A stretch of 64,000 bases of DNA from Bacteroidia bacterium. Its GTDB lineage: Bacteria; Bacteroidota; Bacteroidia; B-17B0; Aurantibacillaceae. The notes beneath the pieces are model-generated. The model was not told where the DNA came from. It worked only from the letters and a program-made list of their open reading frames with translations, and did not search any database. Where the stretch lies: the NCBI GenBank assembly GCA_016787705.1, contig JAEUTP010000010.1, positions 62,001-126,000 on the forward strand, read 5' to 3'. Made by a program: the position numbers and the translations under genes. Below, piece after piece: positions 54,724 through 63,144 of this stretch. Position 1 is the stretch's first letter. Each line of letters opens with the position of its first letter.

Positions 54724-55266
54724 TTATAAACATGCGGCGCGTAACATTCGCATATAGTGCAATCCTTTTTCTCTTGCCAGCTTTATATTATTTTCTGGAA
54801 TTAATTCCGGGTGTTTATATAACGATAAAGCTTTGGTTATACTTTCTTCTCTTAATAAATGTAACATTGGGTAAACAGAACGGTTTGTATAATTTGCCGC
54901 ATCGTCTTTTTCTGCTCCATCAAAACAATAATCAGGATGAAAACTTGCTAATTGGTAAATACCTTCGTAACCTTCTTCTTCCAATAGCCTTTGTGCAGCA
55001 TCAACAAGATCAAGGTAGTCATCAAAATCAGAAAAGCTGTCGGATAAAATAATAAATGTAGTTTCAATATCTGTATTTGCATCTAAATATTGCATTTCAT
55101 TTATTAAGACCTCAATACTTTTTTTAACATCCGCATTTATTATCACAGAATAATGAATACTTTTTTTTAGAAGTGCTTTTGCAGCAAAAGGACAGAAGTT
55201 AAGATCAATTACAACATCCTTTATCCATTTTTGTGTTCTTTCAATAATTTTTTTTTTGTCTTCCAT
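54724..55266 (-). CDS. DUF1415 family protein
   Basis: 180 aa from ATG 55266 (MEDKKKIIERTQKWIKDVV). ATGs further upstream at 55278 and 55338 are in frame, but the extra residues look non-coding. The DUF1415 pattern is clear: TQKWIKDVVIDLNFCPFAAK, FIILSDSFSDFDDYLDLVD, YQLASFHPDYCFDG and RSVYPMLHLLREESI. Cytoplasmic, function unknown; the conserved cysteine and histidines could bind a metal. Convergent with the htrA-like gene. Confidence 0.88.
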   Translation of the reverse strand: MEDKKKIIERTQKWIKDVVIDLNFCPFAAKALLKKSIHYSVIINADVKKSIEVLINEMQYLDANTDIETTFIILSDSFSDFDDYLDLVDAAQRLLEEEGYEGIYQLASFHPDYCFDGAEKDDAANYTNRSVYPMLHLLREESITKALSLYKHPELIPENNIKLAREKGLHYMRMLRAACL

Positions 55267-55436
55267 TATTTTTTTAGAGATCATAAAGTTGAACAAAATT
55301 TTTGTAATAAAACCGCACCCCCCCGAAAAGCTCGTCATTATTGGGTTTAAACAAATGAATTAACAAATTTTTTATTTTGGCACGGTCTTTGTAAAATTTT
55401 GTTAAAATAAAAAACACTCAAATTAAAATCAAACAT

Positions 55437-58400
55437 ATGAAGACAACAAAAAAAATCATTATTGTTCTTTTAGCTTTTATTGCATCATTTGCTAATAAAA
55501 GCTGGGGGCAAGTAGGTTTAAAATCCACTTACATTTTTACCGCCGATTCGGTTGCGGGTTTTGATGAAGCAGCCGCTGCTTCAGCCGCATTAGCAAATGG
55601 TTGTTACGGAAAAGAATTTAAAGTTTTTCTTTACAATCAAAAACGAATTTATGTGAAGCAGAAGTATAATTTAAAAACAGCCTCTGCAAAAAAATTAACC
55701 TTATTTCAAAATCCCGCTTCATTCAAAACATCCGCACTTCCGCCGGGTGGCGCTTGTAACAATGAAGATTTTGAATTAGCAACTTCACAGGTTATTGCTC
55801 CTACTGCAGTTCAGGGCTGGACCTTTCAATCAGGTTCATATAATGGCGGCTGTAGTCCTCCATCTTTTTTTGGCGCAGGTATTTATACGGTACATGCAAG
55901 CCCCATTATTGATCCAAGAATTCCGGGACAAATTTCTTCTTACTTTGATGCGCAATTAAACACTACACCTTCAGGAAATAGTTTTTTGCAATTAAATGAT
56001 GGCACTGCAGGTGCAAAATCGGCGCAAGCTTCAAAAGCATTTATTGTAACACCAAATAACGCTGTATATCAATACGCTTATCTTCCGGTAATTGAAGATG
56101 GAACCCATGCATGCTGCGATCAACCTGGCTTTGATATTAAAATCACAGTTACAAATACTGTAACAAATACATCTACGGTTTTAGCTTGTCCGAATATTTC
56201 GGTAGCGGTGCCAGGGCCGGGTTGTTCATTTACAATACCTCCGGGAGGACCAAATTTTGTGCCTTGCACTGCAGGTTATCCTACATGGGTTTATTCAAAC
56301 TGGACTGCTTCAGCAATTGATCTTTCTCCATACTTAAATAATTTAGTACAATTAGATATTACAGTTGTTGATTGTGGGTTTGGTGGACATGGTGCTTATA
56401 TTTATTTTGATTCGAAATGTTCGCCAATGACAATTATTGGCAACAATAATCCGTTTCCAGCAGGTACACCTTCAATTACTTTACCAACCTGCGGGTCAAC
56501 GGGCGCAACTATTATTGCACCGCCAGGTCTTGGGCCGTATTCATGGGCACCGGCCAATCCTCCTTACAACACACCATCCATGAGCAACCAAACTTTTATC
56601 ACAAACAATTCAGGAACTTATACTTTAACTATGAATCCTCCCGGATCATGTCAACCAATTATTCGCTTAATAACCGTTACTATTACGCCGGCGCCACAAA
56701 TAGTTGCTTCGGTACAACAGGCGCCTTGCGGAGGTACAGTTGCCATTGCGTCCTGCACAACAGCGGGTTCTGCTTCTGTAGCGTCGACCATCGTTTGGTC
56801 ACCCAACCCATTATCTGTAAACAGTTCTTCTACACAAGCAAATTACACGATATCAACCGGTCCGGTTACTGTAACAGCCTCCGACCCGTTAGGTTGTATG
56901 GCATCTGCTACCGTAAATATTAACGGTGCACCTCCTATTCCAACATTTACACTAACAAATGTTACCGGTTCAGGAAGTATTACTTGTACGCATCCTTGTA
57001 TTAATTATATAGCCAATACAAGTTATACGTATGGTACCTTAACTTATACATGGATAAGTTTAAGTGGCACTGCATCGGGTACAAACGTTAGTTTTTGTAA
57101 CCCTGCACAGTATACGGTAACAGCTACAGATCTGGCTACAGGTTGTAGTACATTCTCTGTATTTACAATCGGCCAGGATATTGCCGCTCCGGCATTTACA
57201 GTAACACCAACAACACAAAACATTGTTTGTCCTGTAGGCTCACCGGCAACATTTACTGCTATTACAAGCAATACTGCAACTAATATGACGCATTTATGGA
57301 CTTCGCCTCTTGGTGGCACATCAACAAGCGGTGGAACAATTTCTATTTATAGCGGAGTGGTTGGTATAAGTACTGTTTGTGTTATAAATAATATTAATGG
57401 CTGTAGCACATGCAAAACGGTAACTGTTACATCGTTATCAGGTTTCCCTACATATTCTGTTACAAGCCCTCAACAATTTACAATTGGTTGCGGTACTACC
57501 AGCTTAACATCTATTAATATCTCAAATGTAAATACATATACAAACCCTTCAAACCCACCTACCGGCGGACCTGTTAGTTACACATTATTAGCACCGGGTT
57601 ATACAGGACCAATACCAGTAATTACTACAGGCTCATTAAGCCCAACAAGTGTTTATACCGTAAATACGCCGGGGCAATATACCGTAGTTGTTCATGATAA
57701 TACCAACCACTGCGAAACAATGGTGTCAGTATCTATTATTTCAAATACGTTTGCACCACAGATAAGTGCTGTGGCAGCAACAACTACTTTAAACTGTTAT
57801 ACACCATGCACCTTATTGAAAGGTACAAGTACAAACAGCAATACATCATTCAGTTGGGCATATGCCGGCCCTCCTGCGGGACAATTGCCAAATGATACGT
57901 TAACTGTTTGCGCAACAGCGGCGGTCAATAATACTGTAGTAGGAACTTATACATTATCCGTTACAGATAACATAAATAAATGTAAGAGCACGCAGGCTTT
58001 GACTATTTATCAAAATACATCAAAACCAAATGCACTTATTACACCTGCTGGTTCGCCTTCAATTACCTGTACTACTCCAACTATTAACTTAACCAATGCC
58101 AGCTTTACCAATGCTGTATCTGCACCTTTTCCACATGGTAATGTTGTAACAGGTTATTTATGGACGGGGCCATCTCCGCAGGCAAATCTAGCAAATTCAT
58201 CAACATACATTGCTTATACACCAGGTATCTACACATTAACCGTGCAGGATGTAAATAATGGCTGTTTTGCCGTAGCTACAAAAACAATTATTGATAACAG
58301 GATCTATCCAATAGTAAACAATCCGGTTGCACCTGCACCATTTATTTTAGATTGTGGTTCAACCTGCGCTACTATAGCACCACTGATTAGCGGCTCAACA

Positions 58401-59117
58401 ACGGGTTTCACCTATTCGTGGACAGCAGTACCAACAACATCATTTAGTTGCTATACCTGCCCTTCTACATGTGTAAACAAAATTGGTGAATATAAAATTA
58501 CAGTTACTAATCCTGTAAATGGTTGTTCAGCTGAAGGACGTGTTGAAGTAATTAATGGCGCATTGAACGGTGACTTTAATGCAAGTACTTACAATGGTTT
58601 TGCACCACTCGGTGTAACCTTTACAAACTTATCAGCTTCTTCATCAACTTCTACGCCAACAGCAAGCATTACTTCTGCATGGAGTTTTGGAAACGGAACC
58701 AATTCAGTAACAGCTAATGTAAGCATCTCTCCAGTTACTACTTTTACAAATGCAGGCACTTATACAGTAACCATGTATGTTGTAAAAGGAACTTGTATAG
58801 ACACTGTGCGAAAAGTAATCACTGTTGAATTACCATCTGAATTAGAAGTACCTAACGTATTTACACCAAATGGTGATGGAAACAATGATACCTTCTTCTT
58901 AAAAGTTCAAAATGTAACAGACATTCATGTTTACATCTTTGACCGTTGGGGTAACCAGGTTTACGAAACAACAAGTACTACAGGAAACATTACCTGGGAT
59001 GGAAAAACCGCTTCAGGAAAAGATATACCTCCGGGAACATATTTTTACACTATGAAAGCAACAGGTAAAGATGGAACCGAATATGATAAAAAAGGCAACA
59101 TCAGTATCTTCAGATAA
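55437..59117 (+). CDS. Giant T9SS surface protein, fourth and divergent
   Basis: 1226 aa, signal peptide MKTTKKIIIVLLAFIASFAN, cleaved near SWGQ. An N-terminal beta-sandwich (about 105-330) has GWTFQSGSYNGGC, NSFLQLNDGTAGA, WVYSNWTASAIDLSPYL and GAYIYFDSKC, a domain common at the head of large Bacteroidota surface proteins. About eight SprB-like/Ig-like modules follow, each with paired cysteines, then a PKD-like domain (about 1045-1135, AGTYTVTMYVVKGTCID) and a type B gliding-motility sorting domain (VPNVFTPNGDGNNDTFFL, FDRWGNQVYE, ITWDGKTASGKDIPPGTYFY). It shares architecture but not module sequences with the three tandem paralogues. It has its own terminator downstream. Confidence 0.85.
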   Translation: MKTTKKIIIVLLAFIASFANKSWGQVGLKSTYIFTADSVAGFDEAAAASAALANGCYGKEFKVFLYNQKRIYVKQKYNLKTASAKKLTLFQNPASFKTSALPPGGACNNEDFELATSQVIAPTAVQGWTFQSGSYNGGCSPPSFFGAGIYTVHASPIIDPRIPGQISSYFDAQLNTTPSGNSFLQLNDGTAGAKSAQASKAFIVTPNNAVYQYAYLPVIEDGTHACCDQPGFDIKITVTNTVTNTSTVLACPNISVAVPGPGCSFTIPPGGPNFVPCTAGYPTWVYSNWTASAIDLSPYLNNLVQLDITVVDCGFGGHGAYIYFDSKCSPMTIIGNNNPFPAGTPSITLPTCGSTGATIIAPPGLGPYSWAPANPPYNTPSMSNQTFITNNSGTYTLTMNPPGSCQPIIRLITVTITPAPQIVASVQQAPCGGTVAIASCTTAGSASVASTIVWSPNPLSVNSSSTQANYTISTGPVTVTASDPLGCMASATVNINGAPPIPTFTLTNVTGSGSITCTHPCINYIANTSYTYGTLTYTWISLSGTASGTNVSFCNPAQYTVTATDLATGCSTFSVFTIGQDIAAPAFTVTPTTQNIVCPVGSPATFTAITSNTATNMTHLWTSPLGGTSTSGGTISIYSGVVGISTVCVINNINGCSTCKTVTVTSLSGFPTYSVTSPQQFTIGCGTTSLTSINISNVNTYTNPSNPPTGGPVSYTLLAPGYTGPIPVITTGSLSPTSVYTVNTPGQYTVVVHDNTNHCETMVSVSIISNTFAPQISAVAATTTLNCYTPCTLLKGTSTNSNTSFSWAYAGPPAGQLPNDTLTVCATAAVNNTVVGTYTLSVTDNINKCKSTQALTIYQNTSKPNALITPAGSPSITCTTPTINLTNASFTNAVSAPFPHGNVVTGYLWTGPSPQANLANSSTYIAYTPGIYTLTVQDVNNGCFAVATKTIIDNRIYPIVNNPVAPAPFILDCGSTCATIAPLISGSTTGFTYSWTAVPTTSFSCYTCPSTCVNKIGEYKITVTNPVNGCSAEGRVEVINGALNGDFNASTYNGFAPLGVTFTNLSASSSTSTPTASITSAWSFGNGTNSVTANVSISPVTTFTNAGTYTVTMYVVKGTCIDTVRKVITVELPSELEVPNVFTPNGDGNNDTFFLKVQNVTDIHVYIFDRWGNQVYETTSTTGNITWDGKTASGKDIPPGTYFYTMKATGKDGTEYDKKGNISIFR

Positions 59118-59130
59118 ATAATACAAAACT

Positions 59131-59161
59131 AAAAACCCTTCCTTAAAAAAGAAGGGTTTTT
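59131..59161. terminator. Bidirectional intrinsic terminator
   Basis: AAAAACCCTTC (59131-59141) pairs with GAAGGGTTTTT (59151-59161). T tracts on both strands let it end the plus-strand surface-protein transcript and the convergent minus-strand nuclease gene, whose stop is only 3 nt away. Confidence 0.92.
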
Positions 59162-59163
59162 AG

Positions 59164-60552
59164 TTAATACGAATTTTCCTGCTGATGAAAATCAATAACC
59201 CTGCGTTTACTTTTTCTTAACCAGGTTTGTACCACACCATCTGCATCAGGATAATAAAAACTGCGTTTTACCAAACCGGCTATTTCTTCGCGTGAACTGA
59301 AATTATCTGTATTATCAAAATAACCGTAACCAACATAGTGGCCATTCTCAATTAACACAATTGCATTTTCATCAGCCCTTCTGCCTTTTTCAATTATTAC
59401 AAAATCTGAGTGATGAAAACTATATTGCTGAACTATTTGCAGTGCGCGTTTATTATACTCATCTGCCTCTTCTTCGCCTGCACAAATACCATTACATTTT
59501 TTTATGTGGTGATTAAAACAAAAACTTCCCTCGTCGGTTAAAGAACAATATTGAAGACACAAAGTTTTGTCATCAATCCACGATTCAAGGCGTTCTCGCG
59601 TAGATAAATAATTTGTAAACGCAACCAGCGAATTTTCTGATTCTTCATAAGGAACAATTTTAAAACTAATTATACCCTGTTTGCTTTTAAACCAATCTAT
59701 ACTATGAGTAAAAATATCGGCTTTACTTCTGCGATTATATAAGGGTTTATGCTTTCTTATTTCCTCCAATTCCAATAGCAAGGCAATTAATTCACTACCT
59801 GTCTCTACAAAATCAACATTATATAGATCGTTCAGCATTTTTTTGCCTTTCTTATCATCAGTACCAAAATGAGTTTGCGCCCGGTTATACATATTCACGC
59901 TTTTGCCAATATAAATGATCTTACCTTCCTTGTTTAAAAAATAATATACACCGCAACTTTCGGGTAGTTTATTTAAAATATATTTTTTTATATTATCAAC
60001 GCGACGAGTCATTATTTCAACAAGGCCTTTATTTCTATATTGGGGATTGTTGTTCTTTAATTGAATCAAAAGATCAAATAACTGCGCCGTAGCTACTGCA
60101 TCGCCTTCCGCTCTATGGCGCCCAAAGATCTCAATGCCCAGCGAAGCACATAAATGCCCCAGACTGTATGAAATCCTTCCCGGAATTAATTTTCTGCTTA
60201 AACGAACCGTGCATAATGTTTCGCGTTTGTATTTGTATCCTAAAGAAGCAAATTCATCTTTTATAAAATTATAATCAAAGCCAACGTTGTGTGCTACAAA
60301 CACACAATTCTCGGTCATCTCAATTATTTTTTTTGCTACTTCGTGAAACTTTGGCGCATCTTTTACCATATCGTTACTGATATTGGTAAGACTTGTAAAA
60401 TAAGGTGATATATTACATTCAGGATTAAGCAGTGTTGTAAATTTATCTACCACACTTAAGCCATCATGTACCAAAATACAAATTTCGGTAATGCGGCCGC
60501 GCTCGTAATTAAATTTACCGCCGCAGGTCTCAATATCAATAATAGCAAACAC
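59164..60552 (-). CDS. DnaQ-like 3'-5' exonuclease fused to GIY-YIG nuclease
   Basis: 462 aa from GTG 60552. The N-terminal DEDDh exonuclease (about 1-170) shows D6 and E8 in IIDIETCGG, HNVGFDYNF and HRAEGDAVATAQ. The GIY-YIG domain (about 195-275) reads CGVYYFLNKEGKIIYIGKS with the arginine in MYNRAQTHF. The C-terminal part, with FNHHIKKCNGICAGEE, resembles the UvrC/Cho cysteine-containing segment. The combination suggests excision of damage by incision plus exonuclease clean-up. Such fusions are known and annotated as PolC-type exonuclease/GIY-YIG proteins, but the biological role in Bacteroidota is not settled. Confidence 0.88.
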   Translation of the reverse strand: MFAIIDIETCGGKFNYERGRITEICILVHDGLSVVDKFTTLLNPECNISPYFTSLTNISNDMVKDAPKFHEVAKKIIEMTENCVFVAHNVGFDYNFIKDEFASLGYKYKRETLCTVRLSRKLIPGRISYSLGHLCASLGIEIFGRHRAEGDAVATAQLFDLLIQLKNNNPQYRNKGLVEIMTRRVDNIKKYILNKLPESCGVYYFLNKEGKIIYIGKSVNMYNRAQTHFGTDDKKGKKMLNDLYNVDFVETGSELIALLLELEEIRKHKPLYNRRSKADIFTHSIDWFKSKQGIISFKIVPYEESENSLVAFTNYLSTRERLESWIDDKTLCLQYCSLTDEGSFCFNHHIKKCNGICAGEEEADEYNKRALQIVQQYSFHHSDFVIIEKGRRADENAIVLIENGHYVGYGYFDNTDNFSSREEIAGLVKRSFYYPDADGVVQTWLRKSKRRVIDFHQQENSY

Positions 60553-60664
60553 GCTATCACAAATTAACGGCTTTATTTTTGTCCGGTAAAAAAATGCTAT
60601 AAATTATAGCTATTAACAAGAAAGTGTCTTATTTGATTTTCCGTATCCGATAGTGTTTTAGCAG

Positions 60665-61420
60665 CTACTTGTCTAACCAGTTTTTAAAATCATTAACGCG
60701 TTCACGGCTTACCACGCAGTCTTCATCTTTTAACGAAGAAGAGTTAATTTTTAAACGGCTGTTAAAATAAGAGGCTACTTTCTGAACACTACTAATATTT
60801 ATGATCACTTTACGGTTTATCCTGAAAAAAACATCCGGTGAAATTAATGTTTCTAAATTATCCAATGTATAATCTATCACATAGCGTTTGTTATTTTCGG
60901 TAACCAGCAAAACCATTCCGTCTTCCGAAACAAAATGCAAAATATCTTCCGTTTTAATAGATGAAATAGTATCGCCAATTTTCACCATAAAACGGTTCTT
61001 ATATTGTTTATTAATACTTTGGTAAGCATTAGAAATGTTATCTAAAATAACAGACTGGTTAAAACCATTCCATTTTTTATATTTTTCAACAGCGGCTCGC
61101 AGGTCTTCTACACCGATTGGTTTTAAAAGATAATCAACACTGTTTATTCTAAATGCTTTAATAGCATATTCATTATAAGCAGTTGTAAAAATAACGGGCG
61201 TATCAACCGAGATTTGCGAAAAAATATCAAAGCTAATGCCATCTGCCAAATGTACATCAACAAAAAGCAGATCAGCTTTTAAACCCTTTTTAAATTCTTC
61301 CACACTTTTTTTTACAGAATCGAAAGTGGCTAGTATCGTTATAAAAGGATCCACCTTTTTTAAAAGTGTTGCCAGGTGATCGGCAGATAATTTTTCGTCT
61401 TCAATTATTATAGCTTTCAT
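60665..61420 (-). CDS. LytTR response regulator
   Basis: 251 aa. Receiver domain (about 1-118) with phosphoacceptor D55 in LLFVDVHLADG, T/S in FTTAYNEYA and the KPI lysine. LytTR DNA-binding domain (about 148-248) with DILHFVSEDGMVLLV, FRINRKVIINISSV and DCVVSRERVNDFKNWL. It overlaps the kinase gene stop by 4 nt (ATGA), so it is the cognate regulator of that kinase. Confidence 0.95.
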   Translation of the reverse strand: MKAIIIEDEKLSADHLATLLKKVDPFITILATFDSVKKSVEEFKKGLKADLLFVDVHLADGISFDIFSQISVDTPVIFTTAYNEYAIKAFRINSVDYLLKPIGVEDLRAAVEKYKKWNGFNQSVILDNISNAYQSINKQYKNRFMVKIGDTISSIKTEDILHFVSEDGMVLLVTENNKRYVIDYTLDNLETLISPDVFFRINRKVIINISSVQKVASYFNSRLKINSSSLKDEDCVVSRERVNDFKNWLDK

Positions 61421-62436
61421 TTGGCTGATAATAAAGGAATTTTTACAATAAACGAATTGCCGTTTTCAAATACCTCAACTTGTTTTTCGGTAAAAAATTT
61501 ATAACGGTCTTTTATATTTTGGAGTCCTGTTTTAGAACTTTCTTCAGTAGTTGTTCTTAACTGGAGATTATTTGAAACCTCTATCATATCATCATTCATT
61601 TTAATGACGATTTTTAACGGCATTTCATTTGATATTTCGTTATGTTTAATAGCATTTTCAATCAGCATTTGTAAAGATAAAGGGGGTAACATCAAATGCA
61701 TTTTTTCTTTTGGAATGTCAATATCAAAAGCGATATTCTTATCAAAACGTATCTGGATTAAATACGCATATGATTGAATAAATGTTAATTCAGAATCAAG
61801 CGTTACCAATTCACAATTACGGTTATCTAATAAATAGCGGTAAACTTTTGAAAGCTGGTTAATAAAGCCTACTGCCTTATCCTGGTCGATATAAACCAAA
61901 GAAGAAAGCACACTTAAATTATTGAATAAAAAATGGGGATTAAGCTGGTCTTTTAAGTTTTGTAATTGTGCTTGCAGATTTTCTGCTTTGTATTTTTCAA
62001 TTTCAATTAATGAACGTTTCCAGTTTCCGAAGAACAAGGTACTAATCTCAATAGTTAAAATAATAAAGGTTACTAAAATTCCCATAACAATAGCTGTGCC
62101 CATGAAAGCGTCTTTTGCCGCGGCAGGTAAGGCACAAACAAATTTATCAAACGATAACATGGAAAGATACATTGCAAAAGCGCTAAACAACATGCTTATT
62201 GGAAGATGAAAAAGAATACGTTTTGCCGGACTCTTTTCCCAAGGAAATTTAAGATTCATTATAGTGTCAATTCTTAAATTACCTTCCCAAACGATAATTG
62301 TAATTAAAATAGAAATAAGGAAATCAAAGATCTTGTGATGACCATGATCATTATGTTCAACAACAATATCCAAAAGAAAGGAAATGATAATTCCCAGGAT
62401 AATCATGTAAACGAAACGTATCTTATTTCTTCTCAC
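61417..62436 (-). CDS. LytS-type sensor histidine kinase
   Basis: 339 aa from GTG 62436 (ATG 62406 would remove 10 residues). Four membrane helices (about 8-25, 38-52, 75-95, 112-135), then a coiled coil and the His_kinase domain with H168 in QLNPHFLFNNLSVLSSL, followed by an HATPase region with LPPLSLQMLIENAIKHN and TGLQNIKDRYKF. No extracytoplasmic sensor domain, so the signal is probably sensed in the membrane. Follows the flavodoxin-fold reductase by 19 nt and overlaps its response regulator. Confidence 0.93.
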   Translation of the reverse strand: MRRNKIRFVYMIILGIIISFLLDIVVEHNDHGHHKIFDFLISILITIIVWEGNLRIDTIMNLKFPWEKSPAKRILFHLPISMLFSAFAMYLSMLSFDKFVCALPAAAKDAFMGTAIVMGILVTFIILTIEISTLFFGNWKRSLIEIEKYKAENLQAQLQNLKDQLNPHFLFNNLSVLSSLVYIDQDKAVGFINQLSKVYRYLLDNRNCELVTLDSELTFIQSYAYLIQIRFDKNIAFDIDIPKEKMHLMLPPLSLQMLIENAIKHNEISNEMPLKIVIKMNDDMIEVSNNLQLRTTTEESSKTGLQNIKDRYKFFTEKQVEVFENGNSFIVKIPLLSAK

Positions 62437-62455
62437 TGCTTAAATGTAATAAAAA

Positions 62456-63034
62456 TTATGCTCCCTTCTTTCCAAGCAGTTCAACTTTTTCGATCCACTT
62501 TTGCCTGAACTCTATTTTTGATTTGCGAATAGGGCCAATACCCGTAACCTTTATTGGAGCTATACCGCAAAAACCCAGGACACGTTTTTTTACCATATTA
62601 ACTGATGGTGCATGGTAAACATATTTATAAAACCAAACAGGTGTATCTGTTGTATAAATGATTCTGGCAGTTTTGCCGGTCAATAATTTATCCCAAAAAA
62701 CACTTCCTTCTTTATATTTAAAAGCAAAACCGGGCAATAATGCATTGTCAAAAAAACCTTTTAATAAAGCTGGCACGGAGCCCCACCAAACAGGGTGGAC
62801 AATAACGATATGATTGGCCCATTTTATTTTTTCCTGTGCTAATAATATATCTGCTGCAACCGCGTTTTGTTTTGAATAACCAAATTCGAGGTTTAAGTTA
62901 AACTCGAGTTCATAAAGGTTTAACAAAACAACTTCGTTACCCGATGCTTTCGCCCCTCCTTTATAAACATCGCACAATGTATTACAAAAACTATCTTTTT
63001 TAGGATGCCCGTTTATGATCAATATCTTTTTCAT
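62456..63034 (-). CDS. NAD(P)H-dependent oxidoreductase, flavodoxin fold
   Basis: 192 aa, single flavodoxin-like domain. It starts MKKILIINGHPKKDSFCNTL, and HIVIVHPVWWGSVPALLKGFFDNALLPGFAF is the NQO/YwrO/KefF signature around FMN. It reduces quinones or similar acceptors with NAD(P)H; the natural substrate is unknown. First gene of a probable operon with the LytS/LytR pair, which may respond to its substrate or redox state. Confidence 0.9.
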   Translation of the reverse strand: MKKILIINGHPKKDSFCNTLCDVYKGGAKASGNEVVLLNLYELEFNLNLEFGYSKQNAVAADILLAQEKIKWANHIVIVHPVWWGSVPALLKGFFDNALLPGFAFKYKEGSVFWDKLLTGKTARIIYTTDTPVWFYKYVYHAPSVNMVKKRVLGFCGIAPIKVTGIGPIRKSKIEFRQKWIEKVELLGKKGA

Positions 63035-63050
63035 TTGAATTAATAATATG

Positions 63051-63142
63051 TTTAAACCACTGAGACATTATGAACACAAAGCTGAACTAAGAAAAAAATT
63101 AAGCTAAGTGCTTCTCAGTGTTATAAGTGCTTTTGTGGTTAA
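63051..63142. repeat. Intergenic imperfect inverted repeat (AACCAC...GTGGTT)
   Basis: The ends AACCAC (63055-63060) and GTGGTT (63135-63140) are complementary, extended by AT pairs with one mismatch. In between are words like ACTGAGACATTATGAACACAA and CTTCTCAGTG, the make-up of a dispersed repeat often written AACCACnnAGACACnnAGGCACnAAG in this phylum (from memory). It lies between the reductase start and the TonB receptor stop; no ORF. Confidence 0.5.
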
Positions 63143-63144
63143 AA

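Noticed and set aside
55311..55324. C homopolymer upstream of DUF1415 as a phase-variable switch
   Set aside because: It lies outside the preferred coding frame and about 45 nt from the start; without promoter evidence a switching role is not supported.
55267..55338. Upstream ATGs of the DUF1415 gene
   Set aside because: Residues added (for example SFSGGCGF) are not family-like and the region contains a C homopolymer; the ATG at 55266 fits the domain start.
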